Source of the DNA: Basidiobolus meristosporus CBS 931.73
Lineage: Eukaryota; Basidiobolomycota; Basidiobolomycetes; Basidiobolales; Basidiobolaceae
Assembly: GCA_002104905.1 (NCBI GenBank)
Contig: MCFE01000291.1
Location: 38,457 to 102,456 of the forward strand
Reading direction: 5' to 3'
Length of the DNA: 64,000 nt
Program-made: the position numbers and the translations under genes
Shown: positions 57,746 to 64,000 of the stretch, piece after piece
Numbering within the stretch: position 1 is the first letter of the stretch
Layout of the letters: the number at the start of each line of letters is the position of its first letter
The notes under the pieces: model-generated
Databases searched by the model: none
What the model saw: the letters and a program-made list of their open reading frames with translations, nothing else
Told to the model about the DNA's origin: nothing

Positions 57746-60700
57746 ATGAGCCCAAAGCTGTCACTCTCTGCAATGTCTACTACTGCTATTACTGGAAATT
57801 TTCCCTCTGCCCAAAAGTTGGATGGTTCTAACAACCAAGTGTGGAAGGTGAAGATGAAGATGCTGTTACAAGAAAGAGGCCTCTGGGATATTGTCATGGG
57901 AGAAGAATGCCCTCCTAGATATGTGGGAGAGGAAGCCTTAAAGTACCAGAAGAAAGAACAAAGTTCCTCTAACTGCATTTGCCTTAATGTTAAGGACAAA
58001 TTGCAAATACAATGCTCAAGAGCAAAAATGGCAAAGAATGCCTGGAAGGCATTGAAATAAGCCTACCAGTCATGTTCAGCTGCTAAGAAAATGTATCTGA
58101 GACAAAAATTCTTTACTACAAAGATGCTGCCAGGAGAAGAAATGAAAAATCTAATGAACAGAATTACCCTGCTGGTAGATGAAATAGAATCTGTGAGTGT
58201 ACCAACTACTGATGAGGATATGATAGTAACCATACTGAATAGCCTGACAGACAAGTTTCAGGGCCTTGTATCAGCCCTAGAGTCCAGAACTGAAGATTTA
58301 ACATTATATTATGTATATGGAAGGCTCCCGGATGAAGAATTAAGAAAATCAAGTGCCAATAAGAAGGAAGAAGAAAATGCTTTAATATGCAATAATGACC
58401 AACAAAGGAGGTACCCAAGACCCTACAAAGGCAACAGCAACCTGTTTTGCAACTACTGCAAAAGGAAAGGACACACATCAGACCAGTGCTTCAAAAAGAA
58501 AGATAGTCAGCAGAAAAAGCCTGAATATGGAAATGCTGCAACAACTGAAGATAGATTATTCATATCTGCAGTAAATATGACCACAAACAAGGATTCTCAG
58601 ATGTGGTATATTGACTCTGGAGCATCTCAACTCTTTACACACCAAAAAGAACTTTTTACCCAATATCAAGAAATTCCAATTAAGAAGGTTTTCATGGGTG
58701 ATGATAGAACACTTGATGCAGTGGGAGAAGGAACTAGCCAAGTAAACCTAAGAAGCAGTGAAGGAAGCCATACACTGACCTTTAAGGAAGTACTCTATGT
58801 ACCAGAAATAGCCAAGAACCTACTATCTGTAAGCAAGGCCACTGCAGAAGAACTCAGTTTCAGCTTTGACAATTCTGGATGCAAGATCACTGATCAAAAT
58901 GGTGCCCATATTGCTTTGGGTACTAGAGATCAGAATCTATACAAGCTGACTTATATTCCATCATATTTGGAAGCCAATATAAGTAACTTAAATGAAGAAA
59001 CACCAATGCTTTGGCATAGGAGATTTGGGCACATCAATTTTGATTATTTGCGCAAAATGATCAAAGATCAGCTAATTTCTGGAGTAAATATTGATCCCCT
59101 TGCTAGTTTGGAGCACTGTGAAGCCTGCACATATGAGAAAAAAGCTAGACAACCATTCAAGAGCTCTGGGTGGATCAAAACTAAGAAAAAACTAGATCTA
59201 ATTCACTCAGGTCTGTGTGGACCTATGCAAAATTTATCCTTAGGTGGGATGAAGTATTCAATCACTTTGATTGATGATTATACAAGATACACATGCGTCT
59301 ACTTCATGGAGAGAAAGGAAGAAGCTCTGTCTAAGCTCAGGGAGTTCAAAGCCATGGTGGAGAGAGAAACTGGTGAAAAAATCAAGAAAATACGCTCTGA
59401 CAATGGTGGAGAATATACCTCAAAACTCTTCATCCACTTCTGCAAAATTCATAGGATAAAGCAAGAGACTACTGTACCATACTCCCCACAGCAAAATGGA
59501 GTAGCAGAACATGCTAACAGATCAATAATTGATATGGTAAGATCTATGATCCATGATCAAGAATTATCCTATGATTTTTGGGCGGAATCAGTTGCCACTG
59601 CTGTATACCTTAAAAATAGGAGTTATAACAGAATACTTTGTGATTCTACTCCATTTGAAGCATGGTATGGATACAGACCAAGTGCAGAACATCTAAGAAT
59701 ATTTGGGTGTACAGCATATGCCAAGAAGTTGCCCAGAAATCAGTCAAAATTTGAGCCAAAAAGTGTAAAATGCATATTTTTGGGCTACTGCAATGATAGT
59801 AAAGCATACAGACTCTACAATATCAAAGCAAAGAAGCTGATCAAGTCCAGGGATGTGTTGTTTGATGAAAATTCCAAATATTCACAAAAAATGACATCAG
59901 ATGATGATAAAAATCTGATCTCAAGTCTGCCAACTGTCAGGATTGAATCAGAGCAAAACAATAGGAATTTTTTCACTCAAGAGGACTCTACAACCATGGT
60001 TCAGCCAGAATCAGTGCCTAGGCATATCCCAGAAGTGATCATTCCAGCATCAAATGCGTGGAGATCCAATCTGACACGAAATAGCCCAAATTACTATATC
60101 AATGAGGGTAAAAACTTAGCCTACGCCTATTCTGTCCATGTTGATGAGCTCCAGACTGTAAAAGAGGCCCTAAATAGCCCTCAGACAAAGTTTTGGAGAT
60201 CTGCAATGACTGAGGAATATCAGGCCCTGATGGAAAATCAAACTTGGGTCTTGGTCAAATCACCAATTAACCAAAAATCAAATGGATGCAGATGGGTCTT
60301 CAAGACAAAATACAAGGCTGATGGTACAATTAAAAGATACAAAGCAAGACTTGTGGCCAAAGAATGCTCTCAAACAAAAGGACTTGACTATACTGAGACC
60401 TTTGCACTGGTAGCCAAGTTTAATTCCATCAGATTAATATTGGCTATTGCAGCCAATTATAAGTTTTTTATTCATCAAATGGATGTAAAAGCTGCATTTT
60501 TGAATACAGAACTTGATGAGGATGTGTATATGAACTAGCCTGATGGGTTTGTTGACCAAGATAACCCCCATTTGGCCTGCAGGCTTAAAAGGTCACTATA
60601 TGGTCTCAAAGAGTCACCAAGAGCCTGGAATTGCAAGATAGATTCTTATTTGGAATCTTTGAGTTTCAAAAGGAGTAATGCTGACTATAATATATACTAA

Positions 60701-61122
60701 AAGCCAGATAGAGCAAATCCAGCTCTATTAGATTTATATATGGACAATCTTCTTATAGCCACCAATAACCTAGAGACATTGGACAAGACTAAATCCAGCC
60801 TATCTAAGGAGTACAAGATGTCTGATCTAGGAGAACTCAGTTACTACTTAGGGATTAAGTTATCCATAGAAAGAAATACCCAGACTATTACCCTAAGCCA
60901 ATCAAAGTATATTCAAGATATACTAAAGAAGTACCAAATGGAAGTCTGTAAACCAACAGCTACCCCTATGAGGACAAACCTTAACTTGGTCAAAACTCAA
61001 CCAAATCAAGAGAGCTTGGTGCCATCTGAAAGCCCTGACTTTCCTTATCAATCTATGGTTGGGAGTCTGACGTATATCATGCTTGGAACACATCCAGATA
61101 TCTCATATTCAGTGGTAGTTGT
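57746..61122 (+). pseudogene. Copia gag-pol pseudogene (element 2)
   Basis: One frame from the ATG at 57746, interrupted by TAA 58058-58060 in gag, TAG 60536-60538 in RT and TAA 60698-60700. Between stops it remains open for up to 825 codons. The zinc knuckle (CNYCKRKGHTSDQC) is intact, and protease reads DSGASQLF. The first integrase catalytic Asp is Gly (HSGLCGP, codon 59210-59212), while the intact copies have HSDLCGP. The RT active site is YMDN (60737-60748) in place of YVDD. The frame ends at the 61122 breakpoint after GTHPDISYSV. Confidence 0.93.
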
Positions 61123-61334
61123 TGTTGTAAGAGTCTTGGAGATATTGGAAGTGATTGGGAGAACAAGTAGATTATGTGGTTTTCACTTAATGATTTATTG
61201 AATGTAAAAGTAGTGTTATACTTTTACCTGGTCTTGGCATAACTAGCACATAGAATAGGTTAAGGAAGGTCCCAAGAACATGTGTGCAAAGTTTGGGGCT
61301 GTTTGGACAACTTTGAGAATTTTCATGTTCTGGG
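61123..61334 (-). repeat. Inverted, truncated LTR between elements 2 and 3
   Basis: About 212 bp of LTR in minus orientation (TGTTGTAAGAGTCTTGGAG ... TTCATGTTCTGGG), with a one-base loss in the TATA region. It is cut at 61334 by the 5' LTR of element 3. The PPT-side half of the LTR is missing. It forms a head-to-head pair with the LTR that follows. Confidence 0.9.
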
Positions 61335-61683
61335 TGTTGTAAAAATTTGGAACTCCACCTAAATATTCACCTAACTTAGTCACTTAGATCATCACCTTCA
61401 AATCCTAGAGAATACTGACCAAACTCCTTGTTGGGATTTACTTAGAATATTCTCACCAAAATACCAGGTACCCAGAACATGAAAATTCTCAAAGTTGTCC
61501 AAACAGCCCCAAACTTTGCACACATGTTCTTGGGACCTTCCTTAACCTATCCTACGTGTTTATAATGCCAAGACCAGGTAAAAGCATAAATACTACTTTT
61601 ACATTCAATAAATCATTAAGTGAAAACCACGTAATCTACTTGTTCTCCAAATCACTTCCAATATCTCCAAGACTCTTACAACA
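61335..61683 (+). repeat. 5' LTR of element 3
   Basis: 349 bp with TGTTG/CAACA ends. The five bases before it are CTGGG; the matching duplication would be beyond the 3' LTR, outside the window. Confidence 0.95.
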
Positions 61684-61695
61684 GGTTATGAGCCC
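61684..61695 (+). other. Primer-binding site of element 3 (initiator tRNA-Met anticodon arm)
   Basis: GGTTATGAGCCC right after the LTR, identical to element 1. The equivalent site in element 2 (57742-57753) has one change (GGCTATGAGCCC). Confidence 0.75.
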
Positions 61696-64000
61696 CAAGC
61701 TGTCACTCTCTGTAATGTCTACTACTGCTATTACTGGAATATTTCCCTCTGCTGAAAAGTTGGATGGATCTATCTACCAAGTGTGGAAGGTGAAGATGAA
61801 GATGCTGCTACAAGAAAGAGGCCTTTGGGATACTGTCATGGGAGAAGAATGCCCTCCTAAAAGCGTGGGAGAGGAAGCCTTGAAGTACCAGAACAAAGAA
61901 CAAAGTGCCTTTAACTGCATTTGGCTTAATGTCAAGGACAAATTGCTAATTCAATGCTCAAGAGCAAAAATGGCAAAGAATGCCTGGAAAGCATTAGAGG
62001 ACACCTACCAGTCATGTTCAGCTGCTAAGAAGATGTATCTGAGACAAAATTTCTTTACTACAAAGATGCTGCCAGGAGAAGAAATGAAAAATCTAATTAA
62101 CAGAATTACCCTGCTGGTAGATGAGATGGAATCTGTGGGTGTACCAACCACTGATGAGGATGTGATAGTTACCATCCTGAATAGCCTGACAGACAAGTTT
62201 CAGGGCCTTGTATCAGCCCTAGAATCCAGAACTGAAGATTTGACCTTAAATTACGTATATGGAAGGCTCCTGGATGAAGAATTAAGAAAATCAAGCGCCA
62301 AAAAGAAGGAAGAAGAAAATGCTTTAATAAGCAATGATAACCAACAAAGGAGGTACCCAAGACCCTACAAAGGCAACAGCAACCTGTTTTGTAACTACTG
62401 CAAAAGGAAAGGACACACATCAGAGCGGTGTCTCAAAAAGAAAGATAATCAGCAAAAGAAGCCTGAATATGTAAATGCTGCAACAACTGAAGATAGACTA
62501 TTCATATCTGCACTAAGTATGACCACAAACAAGGACTCTCAGATGTGGTATATTGACTCTGGAGCATCTCAACTCTTTACACACCAAAAAGAACTTTTTA
62601 CCAAATATCAAGAAATTCCAATTAATAAGGTTTTCATGGGTGATGATAGAACACTTGATGCAGTGGGAGAAGGAACTATCCAAGTAAACCTTAGAAGCAG
62701 TGAAGGAAGCCATACACTGACCTTTAAGGAAGTACTCTATGTACCAGAAATAGCCAAGAACCTACTCTCTGTAAGTAAGGCCACAGCAAAAGGACTCAGT
62801 TTCAGTGTTGACAATTCTGGATGCAGGATCACTGATCAAAATGGTGCCCATATGGCTTTGGGCATCAGAGATCAAAATCTATACAAGTTGACTTATATTC
62901 CATCATATTTGGAAGCCAATATAAGTAACTTAAATGAAGAAACACCAATGCTTTGGCACAGGAGATTTGGGCACATCAATTTTGATTATTTGCGTAAAAT
63001 GATCAAAGATCAGCTAATTTCTGGAGTGAAAATTGATCCCCCAGCTAATTTGGAGCACTGTGAAGCCTGCATATATGGGAAACAAGCCAGACAATCGTTC
63101 AAGAGCTCTGGGTTGATCAAAACTAAGAGAAAATTAGATCTAATTCACTCAGATCTGTGTGGACCTTTGCAAAATTTATCCTTAGGCGGAATGAAGTATT
63201 TAATCACTTTGATTGATGATTATACAAGATACACATGGGTCTACTTCATGGAGAGAAAGGAAGAAGCTCTGTCTAAGTTCAGGGAGTTTAAAGCCATGGG
63301 GGAGAGAGAAACTGGTGAAAAAATCAAGAAAATACGCTCTGACAATGGTGGAGAATATACCTCAAAACTCTTCATCCACTTCTGCAAAATTCATGGGATA
63401 AAGCAAGAGACTACTGTACCATACTCCCCACAGCAAAATGGAGTAGCAGAACATGCTAACAGATCAATAATTGGTATGGCAAGATCTATGATCCATGATC
63501 AAAAATTATCCTATGATTTTTGGGCGGAATCAGTTGCCACTGCTGTATACCTTAAAAATAGGAGTTATAACAGAATACTTCGTGATTCTACTCCATTTGA
63601 AGCATGGTATGGATACAGACCAAATGCAGAACATCTAAGAATATTTGGGTGTAGAGCATATGCCAAAAAACTGGCAGGAAATCAGTCAAAATTTGAGCCA
63701 AAAAGTGTAAAATGTGTATTTTTGGGCTACTGCAATGAGAGTAAGGCATACAGACTCTACAATACCAAAGCAAAGAAGATTATCAAGGCCAGGGATGTGT
63801 TGTTTGATGAAAATTCAAAATTTTCACAAAAAATGACATCAGATGATGCCAAAAATTTGATCTCAAGTCCACCAATTGTCAGGATTGAATCAGAGCAAAA
63901 CAATGAAAATTTTTTTCACTCCAGAGGACTCTACAACCGTGGTTCAGCCAGATTCAGTGCCCAGGAATATCCTAGAAGTGATTATTCTAGTATCAAATGC
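61688..64000 (+). CDS. Copia Gag-Pol (element 3), partial, with a late frameshift
   Basis: The frame is open from the ATG at 61688 to the edge without a stop. The zinc knuckle (CNYCKRKGHTSERC), protease DSGASQLF, integrase HHCC (WHRRFGH, CEAC) and the full DDE (HSDLCGP, SDNGGEY, NGVAEHANR) are present. At about 63909-63915 it has seven T where elements 1 and 2 have six, so the family reading frame is lost there although no stop follows within the window. RT lies outside. A sequencing or homopolymer error is a possible explanation. Confidence 0.88.
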   Translation, partial: MSPKLSLSVMSTTAITGIFPSAEKLDGSIYQVWKVKMKMLLQERGLWDTVMGEECPPKSVGEEALKYQNKEQSAFNCIWLNVKDKLLIQCSRAKMAKNAWKALEDTYQSCSAAKKMYLRQNFFTTKMLPGEEMKNLINRITLLVDEMESVGVPTTDEDVIVTILNSLTDKFQGLVSALESRTEDLTLNYVYGRLLDEELRKSSAKKKEEENALISNDNQQRRYPRPYKGNSNLFCNYCKRKGHTSERCLKKKDNQQKKPEYVNAATTEDRLFISALSMTTNKDSQMWYIDSGASQLFTHQKELFTKYQEIPINKVFMGDDRTLDAVGEGTIQVNLRSSEGSHTLTFKEVLYVPEIAKNLLSVSKATAKGLSFSVDNSGCRITDQNGAHMALGIRDQNLYKLTYIPSYLEANISNLNEETPMLWHRRFGHINFDYLRKMIKDQLISGVKIDPPANLEHCEACIYGKQARQSFKSSGLIKTKRKLDLIHSDLCGPLQNLSLGGMKYLITLIDDYTRYTWVYFMERKEEALSKFREFKAMGERETGEKIKKIRSDNGGEYTSKLFIHFCKIHGIKQETTVPYSPQQNGVAEHANRSIIGMARSMIHDQKLSYDFWAESVATAVYLKNRSYNRILRDSTPFEAWYGYRPNAEHLRIFGCRAYAKKLAGNQSKFEPKSVKCVFLGYCNESKAYRLYNTKAKKIIKARDVLFDENSKFSQKMTSDDAKNLISSPPIVRIESEQNNENFFHSRGLYNRGSARFSAQEYPRSDYSSIKC

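Larger units (their letters stand above)
57393..61122 (+). mobile_element. Copia retrotransposon (element 2), decayed and 3'-truncated
   Basis: Plus-strand element with 5' LTR 57393-57741, PBS and gag-pol. It is clearly the same family as elements 1 and 3, but carries three nonsense codons and lost catalytic residues. It ends inside the reverse transcriptase/RNase H linker at 61122, where an inverted LTR fragment begins. No 3' LTR remains, so it cannot retrotranspose by itself. Confidence 0.93.
61335..64000 (+). mobile_element. Copia retrotransposon (element 3), 3' end beyond window
   Basis: Plus-strand element with 5' LTR 61335-61683, a perfect PBS and a gag-pol frame reaching the window edge. 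It inserted into, or recombined with, an older inverted LTR. It is closer to element 1 than element 2 is in gag and integrase, suggesting a younger insertion. Confidence 0.93.

Noticed and set aside
57746..60538. Stop-codon readthrough or programmed termination between gag and pol in element 2
   Set aside because: The stop at 58058 lies inside gag and is absent in elements 1 and 3, so it is a mutation and not a family feature.

Overview
The window is nuclear DNA of a filamentous (non-yeast) fungus. Nearly every gene is broken by 50-70 nt GT-AG introns, many with a CTAAC/CTAAT-like branch site. The protein set is fungal but richer than that of budding yeast: LIS1/nudF, dynactin p50, AMSH, a mitochondrial calcium uniporter, a membrane ADAM protease, a P58IPK-like J protein and an ERT1/AcuK-type regulator. 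An early-diverging lineage is possible, but the phylum cannot be fixed from the sequence alone. Exon coordinates were worked out by hand from splice signals, frame and family similarity; every multi-exon model quoted below closes in frame.

Layout. 1-5.7 kb: a Ty1/copia retrotransposon on the minus strand, its 5' LTR, a truncated second LTR copy, and older LTR debris ending in a solo LTR with a 5-bp target duplication. 6.4-16.5 kb: a MED28-like coiled-coil gene, LIS1, AMSH (minus) and a SIT4/PP6-associated SAPS protein. 17.8-26.4 kb: a LysM protein (minus), a DNAJC3/P58IPK-like co-chaperone, an F-box/LRR protein and MCU (minus). 28.4-38.6 kb: QRI7/OSGEPL1, a membrane-anchored SGNH-type hydrolase, a GT2 polysaccharide synthase-like enzyme, dynactin p50 (minus) and an ERT1-like Zn2Cys6/PAS factor (minus). 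39.6-55.4 kb: a DUF1279 mitochondrial protein, a KES1/OSH4-type sterol carrier, an ADAM (minus), a 3-kb stretch with no recognisable gene, a PMC1-type Ca2+-ATPase, an unrecognised small gene (minus), MBF1 and a P-loop sulfotransferase (minus). 56.5-64 kb: a nested copia cluster with a 3' remnant on the minus strand, a decayed element on the plus strand cut by an inverted LTR, and a younger element running off the edge.

Functional links. LIS1 and dynactin p50 both serve cytoplasmic dynein. MCU and the Ca2+-ATPase both control calcium. QRI7, the DUF1279 protein and MCU are all expected in mitochondria. These look like coincidental neighbours of a normal eukaryotic gene arm; nothing suggests a co-regulated cluster.

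The most distinctive signals are in the retroelements. The primer-binding site right after the LTR matches the anticodon arm of initiator tRNA-Met (half-tRNA priming, as in Drosophila copia and yeast Ty5), and the candidate gag ATG is the reverse complement of the CAU anticodon. The SGNH protein, whose expected serine position is glycine, and the uORF overlapping the GT2 start also deserve a look. I recognised no tRNA, rRNA, CRISPR array or wholly new multi-gene system.
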